A DNA stretch of 64,000 bases from Acidiphilium acidophilum (lineage in GTDB: Bacteria; Pseudomonadota; Alphaproteobacteria; Acetobacterales; Acetobacteraceae): assembly GCF_033842475.1 (NCBI RefSeq), contig NZ_JAWXYB010000018.1:1843501-1907500 (forward strand). Direction: 5' to 3'. The notes below the pieces were generated by a model. That model searched no databases and was not told where the DNA came from. It was given only the letters and a program-made list of their open reading frames with translations. This document shows positions 52,618 to 61,517 of this stretch, in pieces. The position numbers were made by a program, and so were the translations under genes. Each line of letters begins with the position of its first letter. The first letter of the stretch is position 1.

Positions 52618-53691
52618 ATGTCAGACCCGATCGCCACCATCGAAACCGAAGCGTACGCCGCCATCGCCGCCGCCGCCGACCCCGCCGCGCTCGATGCGGT
52701 GCGGATCGCCTTCCTCGGCAAATCCGGCCGGGTCACCGCCCTGCTGAAAACCCTCGGCAGCATGGATGGCGAGGCCCGCAAAAGCTTCGGGGCCGCAGTC
52801 AACGCACTCAAGACCGGTCTCGCCGCCGCGCTCGAACAGCGCCGCGCCCTGCTCGAATCGGCGGCGATGGAGGCACAGCTCAAAGCCGAACGAATCGACA
52901 TCACCCTCCCCGCCCATTCCACCCGGACAGGCTCGATCCACCCGATCTCGCGCACCATCGAGGAACTCACCGCCCTGTTCGGCGCCATGGGCTTCACCGT
53001 GAAGGACGGGCCCGATATCGAGGATGATTGGTATAATTTCGGCGCGCTCAACATCCCCGCCCATCATCCGGCGCGGGCGATGATGGACACGTTCTATCTC
53101 AAGGCCACCGGTCGCAACCGCCCGATGGTGCTGCGCACCCAGACCTCGCCACTCCAGATCCGCACGATGCTGAGCCAGACACCGCCGATCCGCGTCATCG
53201 TGCCGGGCCGGACCTATCGCTCCGATCACGACGCCACCCACAGCCCGATGTTCCATCAATGCGAAGGGCTGGTGATCGATCGCGGCATCACCTTCGCCCA
53301 TCTCAAGGGCTGCCTGGTCGATTTCCTGCGCGCCTATTTCGAAATCCCGGACCTGAAGGCGCGGTTCCGGGCAAGCTACTTCCCCTTCACCGAACCCTCG
53401 ATGGAAATCGACATCGCCTGGGACCGCAAGACCGGCACGATCGGCGCCGGATCGGACTGGCTGGAAATTCTCGGCTCCGGCATGGTCCATCCCAACGTGC
53501 TGGCCAATTGCGGTATCGACCCGCGCGAATATCAGGGCTTTGCCTTCGGCATGGGCGTCGAGCGCATCACCATGCTCAAGCACGGCATCCCCGATCTTCG
53601 CAGCTTTTACGAAAGCGACGTGCGCTGGCTCGCGCATTACAGCGCTTCGCCACTCGCCCCGGTCACGCTGCACGAGGGGAGCGCGCCATGA
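52618..53691 (+). CDS. pheS: Phenylalanine-tRNA ligase alpha subunit
   Basis: A 357-aa class II synthetase alpha chain. N-terminal coiled coil (1-90), motif 2 GRTYRSDHDATHSPMFHQCEG (about 200), substrate loop and motif 3 GMGVERITMLKHGIPDLR (about 315). Forms the alpha2beta2 enzyme with PheT. ATG 52618 has no obvious ribosome site and lies 31 nt after a TTGACA box, so a leaderless or very short-leader transcript is possible. pheT starts within its stop (ATGA). Confidence 0.96.
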   Translation: MSDPIATIETEAYAAIAAAADPAALDAVRIAFLGKSGRVTALLKTLGSMDGEARKSFGAAVNALKTGLAAALEQRRALLESAAMEAQLKAERIDITLPAHSTRTGSIHPISRTIEELTALFGAMGFTVKDGPDIEDDWYNFGALNIPAHHPARAMMDTFYLKATGRNRPMVLRTQTSPLQIRTMLSQTPPIRVIVPGRTYRSDHDATHSPMFHQCEGLVIDRGITFAHLKGCLVDFLRAYFEIPDLKARFRASYFPFTEPSMEIDIAWDRKTGTIGAGSDWLEILGSGMVHPNVLANCGIDPREYQGFAFGMGVERITMLKHGIPDLRSFYESDVRWLAHYSASPLAPVTLHEGSAP

Positions 53692-56168
53692 AATTCTCGC
53701 TTTCCTGGCTCAAGACCCATCTCGCCACCGAGGCGCCGCTGAGCCGCATCACCGAGGCGCTCAACAATATCGGCCTCGAAGTCGAAGCCGTCGAGGATCG
53801 CGCCGCCGCCCTCGCCCCGTTCGTGATCGCGCGGGTGATCGAAGCGACCCCCCACCCCAATGCCGACCGCCTGCGGGTCTGCCGGGTCGATACCGGTTCG
53901 GGCGAGGTCTCGGTGGTCTGCGGTGCCCCCAATGCGCGCAGCGGCATGACGACCGTGTTCGCACCGCCCGGCGCCTATATTCCGGGCAGCAACATCACCC
54001 TCAAGATCGGCGACATCCGCGGCGTCGCCTCCGCCGGCATGTTGCTCTCCGCCCGCGAAATGGGGTTGGGCGAGGATCACGACGGCATCATGGACCTAGC
54101 TGACGACCCGCCGGCCGGCACCGGTTACGCTGCATGGGCCGGGCTCGACGATCCGGTGATCGAGATTTCCGTCACCCCCAATCGCGGCGATGCGCTGGCG
54201 GTGCGCGGCATTGCGCGCGATCTCGCGGCGGCAGGACTCGGCACGCTCAAACCGTGGTCACCCCCGCCGATCGACGGCAGCGGACCCAGCATGATCCAGT
54301 GGCGCGACGAGTTCACCGAAGCCTGCCCCTGGGTGCTCGGCCGCACCGTGCGCGGCGTGCGCAACGGCGCAAGCCCGGACTGGCTGAAACAGCGCCTCGA
54401 ATCGGTCGGGCTGCGACCGATCAACGCCCTCGCCGACATCACCAATTTCTTCACCACCGATCTCGGTCGCCCTCTCCATGTGTTCGACGCGAACAGGATC
54501 ACCGGCCCCACCCTCACCCTCCGGCGCGGCGCGGGCGAGGCATTTCGCGGGCTGCACGGCAAGGATGTCACCGTCACCGCCGATGATTGCGTGATCGCGG
54601 ACGATGCAGGGGTCCAGTCGCTCGCCGGAATCGTCGGCGGCGAGGCAACCGGCTGCGATGAATCAACCACCGATGTCTTCATCGAATGCGCCCTGTTCGA
54701 CCGCGTCGCAATCGCGCTCACCGGCCAGCGCACCGGGATATTTTCCGACGCACGGCAGCGCTTCGAGCGCGGGATCGACCCCGCCCTGCTGCCCGCAGCC
54801 CTCGATGCCGCGACCGCCATGGTCATCGCCATCTGCGGCGGCACCGCCTCGGCAATCACCGAGGCAGGCACCCAACCGGCGTGGCAGCGGCAGGCGAGCC
54901 TGCGGTTCGAACGCCTGGCGAGCTTCGCCCGTGCCGACGTCACCGCCGATCGCGCGGTCGAAATCCTCACCGCCCTCGGCTTTGCCGTCGCAGCACGGGA
55001 TGCGGCAATGGTCACCGTCGATGTCCCCTCCTGGCGCAACGACATCGCGGCGATGGGCCTCTCCGGCGGCAGCGCGCTCGATCAGGCGCCCGATCTCCCC
55101 CCCGATCACGCCGCCGCCGCGCGGGAGGGTGCGCTGGCGCTGGAACCCGAGGTCGATCTGATCGAGGAAATCCTGCGCATCGAAGGTCTCGACCGCATCG
55201 TACCGGTCTCGCTCCCGGTCCTCGGCGCGGTGCCCACCGCCACCCTCACGCCCCGGCAGGCCCGCAGCGTCCGCGCCCGGCGCGTGCTCGCCGCGCGCGG
55301 CATGGCCGAATGCGTCACCTTCAGCTTCCTCGATCGCACCACCGCCGCACGCTTCGGCGCAGCACCGGAAAACCTCGCCCTCGCCAACCCGATCGCCGCC
55401 GATCTCGACCAGATGCGCCCGACCCCTCTGGCCACCCTGGCCAAGGCCGCCGCCGCCAACGCCGCGCGCGGCTTTGCCGACCTTGCTTTGTTCGAAATCG
55501 GCCCCGGCTACCGCGACGTCTCGCCCGAGGGTCAGGACCAGATCGCCGCCGGCCTGCGCACCGGCCTCACCCCGCTCTCGTGGGTCACCCCGGCCCGCGC
55601 GGTCGATGCGTTCGATGCCAAGGCCGATGCATTCGCTCTGCTCGCCGAACTCGGCGTGCCGCTCGAAGCGCTGCAGATCACGCCCTCCGCCCCGGCCCAT
55701 TACCACCCCGGCCGCGCCGGCACGATCAAACAGGGCCCGAAACTCACGATCGGCCATTTCGGCGCGCTGCACCCCGCTCTGTGCACGGCGCTCGACCTGC
55801 CCGGCGGCAGCGTCGGCTTCGAGATCGACCTCGGCGCGCTGGCCGATCCGAAACGCCGCCGCAAAACGGCACCGGTCTTCTCGCCCCTGCAACCGCTCCG
55901 GCGCGATTTCGCCTTCATCGCCGATGCCGATATCGCCGCCGATGCCGTGCTCCGCGCGGCCAAAGGAGCCGAGCGCACCCTGATCACCCAGGTCGAACTG
56001 TTCGATCGCTATGCCGGTGACAAACTCCCCGCCGGCAAGGTCTCGCTCGCCATCGCGGTGCACCTCCAGCCGAAGGAGAAAAGCCTGACCGATACCGAGA
56101 TCGAGGCGGTATCGGCCAAAATCGTCGCGGCGGTGACCAAGGCGACCGGCGCCACCCTGCGCGGCTGA
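53688..56168 (+). CDS. pheT: Phenylalanine-tRNA ligase beta subunit
   Basis: An 826-aa beta chain: EMAP-like tRNA-binding domain (about 40-150, with HPNADRLRVCRVD), B3/B4 editing domain (about 210-370), B5 domain (about 400-500), catalytic-like core and C-terminal anticodon-binding FDX-ACB domain (about 730-826). GAGGGGA precedes the ATG, which overlaps the pheS stop by 4 nt. A Pro/Ala-rich stretch at about 460-475 interrupts the B5 region and is probably an insertion loop. Confidence 0.95.
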   Translation: MKFSLSWLKTHLATEAPLSRITEALNNIGLEVEAVEDRAAALAPFVIARVIEATPHPNADRLRVCRVDTGSGEVSVVCGAPNARSGMTTVFAPPGAYIPGSNITLKIGDIRGVASAGMLLSAREMGLGEDHDGIMDLADDPPAGTGYAAWAGLDDPVIEISVTPNRGDALAVRGIARDLAAAGLGTLKPWSPPPIDGSGPSMIQWRDEFTEACPWVLGRTVRGVRNGASPDWLKQRLESVGLRPINALADITNFFTTDLGRPLHVFDANRITGPTLTLRRGAGEAFRGLHGKDVTVTADDCVIADDAGVQSLAGIVGGEATGCDESTTDVFIECALFDRVAIALTGQRTGIFSDARQRFERGIDPALLPAALDAATAMVIAICGGTASAITEAGTQPAWQRQASLRFERLASFARADVTADRAVEILTALGFAVAARDAAMVTVDVPSWRNDIAAMGLSGGSALDQAPDLPPDHAAAAREGALALEPEVDLIEEILRIEGLDRIVPVSLPVLGAVPTATLTPRQARSVRARRVLAARGMAECVTFSFLDRTTAARFGAAPENLALANPIAADLDQMRPTPLATLAKAAAANAARGFADLALFEIGPGYRDVSPEGQDQIAAGLRTGLTPLSWVTPARAVDAFDAKADAFALLAELGVPLEALQITPSAPAHYHPGRAGTIKQGPKLTIGHFGALHPALCTALDLPGGSVGFEIDLGALADPKRRRKTAPVFSPLQPLRRDFAFIADADIAADAVLRAAKGAERTLITQVELFDRYAGDKLPAGKVSLAIAVHLQPKEKSLTDTEIEAVSAKIVAAVTKATGATLRG

Positions 56169-56171
56169 GGC

Positions 56172-56921
56172 TTACTGCACCTGCGGACTGGGCAGCGGCA
56201 TGGTTCCGAGCGACTGGCCCGGCACCGCAGCCGGCCCGGTCAGCACCGGGCTGCCGCCGGTCATCGGTGCTGCTGCGCCCGGCGCGCCATCGAGCGGCTG
56301 GGCGACGATGCCGCTATTGCCGTTATAAGCCGGCGGCAGGGTCGATGCCGCCGGTGCCATGCTTGCACCCGGCCCATAGGCGAGCCATTCCGGCAGGCTC
56401 TTCTGGATCTGGTACTGCAATTCCACGTTCATATCCGCCATCATCCGCTTGGTCAGCGCATAGAGCGCCGCGCGCATCCGGTCCGGCGACTCGTTCGAAG
56501 GCGCGGTCTCGCTGCGCGACACCGTGGCATCGGCATACCCCACCCGCTCGCCATTGCTGGTATCGACGCTGAGTTCCACCGTCATGGTGCCCTGCAGCGT
56601 ATCGCCGACCTGATCGAGCGACGCGCGCTTGATGGTAAACACCGCCGAACCCGGACTGCCATCGCCGATCAACCGTTCATGCGCCATCCGCTCCAGCACC
56701 GCCGCCGGGGCTTCGGGCGCCAGCGCGATCATTTGTGCGGCGTTCGGCCCCGGCAGATAGTCGTCGCGCACCTCGACATTCGCGACCTTCAGCGTGATCT
56801 GCGGCAGATAGGTATATTGGAGCTCCGGAAAACTGGTCTGCACCGGCGGCTCGCTCGAACACGCGGCGAGGCCGAGCGGGGCGGCCAGCGCAAGGACGGC
56901 GATGAGGCGTGCGGCTTTCAT
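56172..56921 (-). CDS. Uncharacterised lipoprotein
   Basis: A 249-aa lipoprotein of unknown function. The signal ends LAAC with Cys21. The folded part (about 25-185) alternates strands and helices (YLPQITLKVANVEV, FTIKRASLDQ, GTMTVELSVDTSNGERVGYADATV) in a way that recalls outer-membrane-associated LptE or curli-like adaptor folds but without a match I would name. The last 65 residues are Ala/Pro/Gly-rich and probably disordered. Its start overlaps the hslO stop by 4 nt. Confidence 0.8.
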   Translation of the reverse strand: MKAARLIAVLALAAPLGLAACSSEPPVQTSFPELQYTYLPQITLKVANVEVRDDYLPGPNAAQMIALAPEAPAAVLERMAHERLIGDGSPGSAVFTIKRASLDQVGDTLQGTMTVELSVDTSNGERVGYADATVSRSETAPSNESPDRMRAALYALTKRMMADMNVELQYQIQKSLPEWLAYGPGASMAPAASTLPPAYNGNSGIVAQPLDGAPGAAAPMTGGSPVLTGPAAVPGQSLGTMPLPSPQVQ

Positions 56922-57892
56922 GAATGATCCTCGTTGCGTTCAAGGTTGCGTTCGCCCGGTTCGGCGGGAGTGATATCGGCACGCGGAAACCGGAAATCGA
57001 CGTTGCAGAACTCGCACGTCATCGTGATATCGCCCTCGATCGTCATATGATCGAGATCGTCCTCGGAAAACCCGTGCAGCACGTCGGAAAGCCGCGCCCG
57101 CGAGCACCGGCAGCCATAGGCCAGCGGGCGTGGCCGATCCACCGCGACACCCTCGCCATGAAACAGCCGGTACAGCAGCCGGTCCGGCGGCAGCGCATCG
57201 TCGAGCAGTTCCGCCTCGGTGATCGTGGCCGCGAGGATCTTCGCGGTCCGCCACGCTTCCTCCTGCGCCTCCTCGGACAATTCCGGGTCGATCCCGCCCG
57301 CCCCGGCGATCCGCTCGATGATCAGCGCCGAAGCCCGCCACCCGGAAGGTGTCTCGGCACACGCCAGATGAATCGCACAGGGCAATTGCTCGGAGGTCGC
57401 GAAATAATGCAGCGCCATCTCCGCCAGCGTCTCGCCCTCAAGGCTGACGATCCCCTGATGCCGCTCGGTATCCGGCCCCTGATCCACGGTGAACGCCAGA
57501 TACCCGTCGCCCATCAGCGCCCGCGCGCCCGGTGCTTCGGGAAGCGCCGCATCCTCGGCCAGCCGCGCATAGCCGCGCAGCGCCCCCGCATCGGTGCAAT
57601 CGGCCAGCAGCATCGGCACCGGCCCATCGCCCTTGGCCTGAAGCGAAAACGTGCCGCTGAACTTCAGCGCGGTCGCAAGCCCCGCCACCAGCGCCAATGC
57701 CTCCCCCAGCATGGTCCGCAGCGCCACCGGATGATCATGCCGGGTCAGCAACGCATCGGCCAGCGGTCCCAGCCGCACCAGCCGGCCCCGAACCGGTTGT
57801 TTCGGCAGGAAAAACGGCGTCACCCCGCGCGGCACCGCAAGGTCGGGCACATCGGGGCGGGAACGGTCCAGAAACGGCGGCAGCGTGCTCAT
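56918..57892 (-). CDS. hslO: Redox-regulated chaperone Hsp33
   Basis: A 324-aa Hsp33 holdase that becomes active when oxidised. The zinc-binding redox switch is C-terminal: CRCS, then CEFC about 30 residues later (C-x-C and C-x2-C). The N-terminal core has LADALLTRHDHPVAL and QAKGDGPVPMLLADC. It is some 30 residues longer than E. coli Hsp33 at the N-terminus. ATG 57892 is preceded directly by AGGGGGG; an upstream ATG at 57928 is an alternative. Confidence 0.93.
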   Translation of the reverse strand: MSTLPPFLDRSRPDVPDLAVPRGVTPFFLPKQPVRGRLVRLGPLADALLTRHDHPVALRTMLGEALALVAGLATALKFSGTFSLQAKGDGPVPMLLADCTDAGALRGYARLAEDAALPEAPGARALMGDGYLAFTVDQGPDTERHQGIVSLEGETLAEMALHYFATSEQLPCAIHLACAETPSGWRASALIIERIAGAGGIDPELSEEAQEEAWRTAKILAATITEAELLDDALPPDRLLYRLFHGEGVAVDRPRPLAYGCRCSRARLSDVLHGFSEDDLDHMTIEGDITMTCEFCNVDFRFPRADITPAEPGERNLERNEDHS

Positions 57893-57991
57893 CCCCCCTA
57901 GATAGAGGCAGGCGGCGGATTTTGCCATTGCCGCGCGCCGCAACCCATCAAACCGCTTGCCCCGCGTCACGCCGCACGGTAGCGATGCGCC

Positions 57992-59452
57992 ATGACGGAG
58001 CATGATGACGGCGACCTGATCGCGGCAATCCACGCCCTCTCGCACGCCAGCGTACTGGTCGTCGGCGATCTGATGCTCGACCGCTACGTCTATGGCCGGG
58101 TCGAGCGCGTCAGCCCCGAAGCCCCCGTCCCGATCCTCTCGGTCACCCGCGAAATCTCGATGCCCGGCGGCGCCGGCAACGTGGTGCGCAACCTCACCGC
58201 CCTCGAAGCCGCGACCGCCTTCGTCTCGGTGGTGGGCGACGATCAGGAAGGCTCCGACCTCACCGCCCTGATCGGCGGCCAGCCCAATGTCGAACCCTGG
58301 CTCCTGGTCGAAAACGGCCGCGCCACCACGATCAAAACCCGCTACATCGCCGCCGGCCAGCACCTCATCCGCGCCGACCGCGAACTGATCGCGCCCTTGC
58401 CGGAAAAACTCCGCGACCGCCTGCTGAAAATCGCGTCCGATGCCATGGCCGCCACCTCGGTCACGGTCCTGTCGGACTACCGCAAAGGCGTCCTCGCCCC
58501 CAACCTCGCTTGCGCCCTGATCGCCAACGCCAAATCGATCGGCCGCCCCGTCGTGGTCGATCCCAAGGGCACCGACTGGTCGCATTACGCCGGGGCCGAC
58601 GTCATCACCCCCAACCGCCGCGAACTCGCCGCCGTAACCGGGCGCAACCTCGATGACGAAGCCGCCATCGTCGCCGCCGCGCGCGAGCTGATCGCCCAAT
58701 TCGGCTTCGGCGCCGTGCTCTGCACCCGCGCCGAAGACGGCATGAGCCTGATCACCGCGAGCACCGAACGCCACTACCCCGCCGAAGCCGCCGAAGTCTA
58801 CGATGTCTCCGGCGCGGGGGACACGGTGGTCGCCGTCCTCGCCGCCGGCCTCGCCGCCGCCCTGCCGCTCGAAATCGCCGCCCGCCTCGCCAACATCGCG
58901 GGCGGCCTCGTGGTCGGCAAGGTCGGCACCGCCGTCGCCCGCCCGAACGACCTGATCGATGCGGTCAAGCCCGCCTCCGGCGCACTCCGCAAGGTCGTCA
59001 CCAGCCAGGTCGCCGCCGAGGCCGCCGAACGCTGGCGCCAGCGCGGCTGGCGCGTCGGCTTCACCAATGGCTGCTTCGACCTGCTCCACCCCGGCCATAT
59101 CCATCTGCTCGAACAATGCCGCGCCGCGTGCGACCGGCTGATCGTCGGCATCAATGCCGACAGTTCGGTGCGCCGCCTCAAAGGCGCCACCCGCCCGGTC
59201 CAGCCCGAAGCCGCCCGCGCCGCCGTCCTCGCCTCGCTCGCCAGCGTCGATCTCGTCGTCATCTTCGAGGAAGACACCCCCCTCGAAATGCTCGAGATCA
59301 TCCGCCCGGACGTGCTGGTGAAAGGTGCCGACTACACCCGCGAAACCGTGGTCGGCGCGCGCGAGGTCGAATCCTGGGGTGGCCGCGTCATGCTCGCCGA
59401 TCTGCTCGACGGCCACTCAACCACCGCGACGGTGCAGCGCCTGCGGGGCTAA
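57992..59452 (+). CDS. hldE: Bifunctional heptose 7-phosphate kinase/heptose 1-phosphate adenylyltransferase
   Basis: A 486-aa HldE, which makes ADP-heptose precursors of the LPS inner core. The N-terminal ribokinase-like kinase (about 1-325) has GGAGNVVRNL, DPKGTDWSHYAGADV and the catalytic GAGDTVVAVLA; the C-terminal nucleotidyltransferase (about 345-486) has FTNGCFDLLHPGHI. hldD and gmhB are not in the window. Its last 4 nt overlap the convergent methyltransferase gene. Confidence 0.95.
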   Translation: MTEHDDGDLIAAIHALSHASVLVVGDLMLDRYVYGRVERVSPEAPVPILSVTREISMPGGAGNVVRNLTALEAATAFVSVVGDDQEGSDLTALIGGQPNVEPWLLVENGRATTIKTRYIAAGQHLIRADRELIAPLPEKLRDRLLKIASDAMAATSVTVLSDYRKGVLAPNLACALIANAKSIGRPVVVDPKGTDWSHYAGADVITPNRRELAAVTGRNLDDEAAIVAAARELIAQFGFGAVLCTRAEDGMSLITASTERHYPAEAAEVYDVSGAGDTVVAVLAAGLAAALPLEIAARLANIAGGLVVGKVGTAVARPNDLIDAVKPASGALRKVVTSQVAAEAAERWRQRGWRVGFTNGCFDLLHPGHIHLLEQCRAACDRLIVGINADSSVRRLKGATRPVQPEAARAAVLASLASVDLVVIFEEDTPLEMLEIIRPDVLVKGADYTRETVVGAREVESWGGRVMLADLLDGHSTTATVQRLRG

Positions 59453-60150
59453 TCCTCCATCACCACCGCGACATGCCCCTTCTCACCGGCATAGCCAAGA
59501 TACCGATACCGCCGCCCGCCCGCCGCGCAGAATTCCTGAAACGCCTTGTATTCATGCTGCCGCCAGCCGGGATAGTTGAAATACTCGTCGAACACGATCA
59601 CGCTCCCCGCCACCAGGCGCGGGCCTAGCAGATCGAAGATCGTCCGGGTCGATGAATAGATATCGCAATCGACATGGAGCAGCGCGACCGGCTCGCTCGC
59701 CTCCGCCAGAAACCGCGGCAGCGTCGCATCGAACCACCCGACATGCAGCCGGGCATTGGCCGGCACTTTCGGCGGCGTCCCCTGCCGGTCGAACGTCCCC
59801 CGCGCCGCCGCCGTGCCGGACCAGTCATCCGGCAGGCCCTGAAACGAATCGAACCCGTGCACGATACGCGTCGTCGCATTGGCGAGGCAGGTGATCGAAA
59901 GCCCCTTCTCGACCCCGAATTCCAGCACCAGCCCGCTCTGGGGTGCCCGCGCCAGCGCAAAGCGCAGCAGCGCGAACCGGTCGCGCAGCATCATCGCCGC
60001 CTGCATGTGCTCAACAATATAGGCCACCGCCTCACGCTTGGCGTGGAGCCGCACATCGAACGCGATATCGTTCAGATACCACGAATGCAGCACCTTCCGG
60101 TACGCGCGCGCCATCAGCCCGCCGCGCAACCCCCGTTGCAGGATCGCCAT
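59449..60150 (-). CDS. Class I SAM methyltransferase, TylF-like
   Basis: A 233-aa methyltransferase resembling the TylF/MycF sugar O-methyltransferase group. SAM-binding VLEFGVEKGLSI is at about residue 75, FDSFQGLPDDW at about 100 and the metal/catalytic HVDCDIYSSTRTIFDLL and FDEYFNYPGWRQHEYKAF further on. The tail-to-tail overlap with hldE hints at, but does not prove, a role on an envelope sugar. It follows the AarF-kinase gene by 2 nt. Confidence 0.85.
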   Translation of the reverse strand: MAILQRGLRGGLMARAYRKVLHSWYLNDIAFDVRLHAKREAVAYIVEHMQAAMMLRDRFALLRFALARAPQSGLVLEFGVEKGLSITCLANATTRIVHGFDSFQGLPDDWSGTAAARGTFDRQGTPPKVPANARLHVGWFDATLPRFLAEASEPVALLHVDCDIYSSTRTIFDLLGPRLVAGSVIVFDEYFNYPGWRQHEYKAFQEFCAAGGRRYRYLGYAGEKGHVAVVMED

Positions 60151-60152
60151 GC

Positions 60153-61511
60153 CTAGAGCGGTTTCGGCACGCCGGCCTCGGCGAGGGCGGCGGTCTGGCG
60201 CGCTTCGAGCGCCGATTCGTCGAAATCGGCCACGGTCTCGTGGAACAATTGCTGCCAGTTGAGTTCCGCCCGCAGCCGCAGGAACACGCTGCCCAGCCCG
60301 ATCGCCGAGCGATCCATCAGCACGAACTCGCGCGGCGGCCTGATCCCCCCGGTGCGCTTCAACCCCTCATGCACCCGCTCGGCCACGCTCCGCCCGTAGG
60401 TCACGTCGTTGGTTTCCTGGATCGGCCGCACACGGTCCTGCATCAGCGGCTCATACAGGAAGCGCGCCCAGTCGTTCAAGACATCGAGCTTTTCCTTGGT
60501 GATGTCGGTGAACCCCCAGATTTTGTAGGCGTGATGAGCGTGCTCGTCGTCATTGTCGCGAATCGCGTTGAACAACTCGATCACCCCGGCCACGAAATTC
60601 GAGCCGAACACCCGGATCGCCCCGAAATCGAGCAGATTAATCCCGCCCTCCGGATTGACCTGATAATTGCCAAGATGCGGGTCGCCATGGATCACCCCGT
60701 AGCGGTAAAACGGCACGTACCACGCCCGGAACAGCGCACGGGCAATCCGGTTGCGCGCCTCTAGCGGCGGATCGGTATCCAGCCAGGTCTGCATTCCCGT
60801 CCCGGTCAGCCAGGTCATGGTCAGCAGCCGCTTGGTCGAGAATTCCGGCACCGGCGTCGGGATCACGATATCCGGCTGCCCCTCCAGCATCAGCGTATAA
60901 AGCCGCGCCTGTGCCGCCTCGCGCTGGTAATCGAGTTCCTCGCGCAACCGCGTCGCGAGTTCGACATAGATATCCTCCTGATGGATCGCGTTATCCATCC
61001 GCTTGTACACCGCCATCGCGAGCTTGAGCTGGCGCAGATCGGCCTCGACCGTGCTGGCCATGTCGGGATATTGCAGCTTGCACGCCACATCCCGCCCATC
61101 CGGCAGCATCGCGCGATGCACCTGCCCCAGACTCGCCGCCGCCGCCGCCTCATGGCCGAAACTGCGGAACTTCGCCTCCCAGTCCGGCCCGAGTTCCGCC
61201 GCCATCCGCCTGCGCACGAACACCCAGCCCATCGCCGGCGCATTGGCCTGCAGCTGCGCCAGTTCCTTGGCGTATTCCTCGGGCAGCGCATCGGGAATCG
61301 TGGTCAGGATCTGGGCGACCTTCATCATCGGCCCTTTCAGCCCGCCCAGAATCGTCTTCAAATCCTCGGCATGGCGCGCCCGGTCGGTCTTGATCCCGAA
61401 CACCCGGTTGCCCGCCACCCGGGCCGCAATGCCCGACACCGCGCCCGAGGTGCGGGCGAACCGCTTGAACTCGCCGAACAGGGTGCTGCCCGAATCCACT
61501 TCGTTGACCAT
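60153..61511 (-). CDS. AarF/ABC1/UbiB-family atypical kinase
   Basis: A 452-aa protein kinase-like ABC1 member, a family involved in quinone biosynthesis or lipid homeostasis. The Ala-rich loop AAAAASLGQVH (about 125), HGDPHLGNY catalytic loop (about 275) and LLDFGAIRVF metal-binding Asp are present. The family KxGQ motif reads KVAQ (64-67). There is no C-terminal membrane pair, so it is likely soluble. It lies 6 nt after pepF on the same strand. Confidence 0.9.
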   Translation of the reverse strand: MVNEVDSGSTLFGEFKRFARTSGAVSGIAARVAGNRVFGIKTDRARHAEDLKTILGGLKGPMMKVAQILTTIPDALPEEYAKELAQLQANAPAMGWVFVRRRMAAELGPDWEAKFRSFGHEAAAAASLGQVHRAMLPDGRDVACKLQYPDMASTVEADLRQLKLAMAVYKRMDNAIHQEDIYVELATRLREELDYQREAAQARLYTLMLEGQPDIVIPTPVPEFSTKRLLTMTWLTGTGMQTWLDTDPPLEARNRIARALFRAWYVPFYRYGVIHGDPHLGNYQVNPEGGINLLDFGAIRVFGSNFVAGVIELFNAIRDNDDEHAHHAYKIWGFTDITKEKLDVLNDWARFLYEPLMQDRVRPIQETNDVTYGRSVAERVHEGLKRTGGIRPPREFVLMDRSAIGLGSVFLRLRAELNWQQLFHETVADFDESALEARQTAALAEAGVPKPL

Positions 61512-61517
61512 ATGACC

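Noticed and set aside
57997-59416. Long minus-strand frame running through hldE into hslO
   Set aside because: Only the part from 57892 has Hsp33 similarity; the remainder mirrors hldE.
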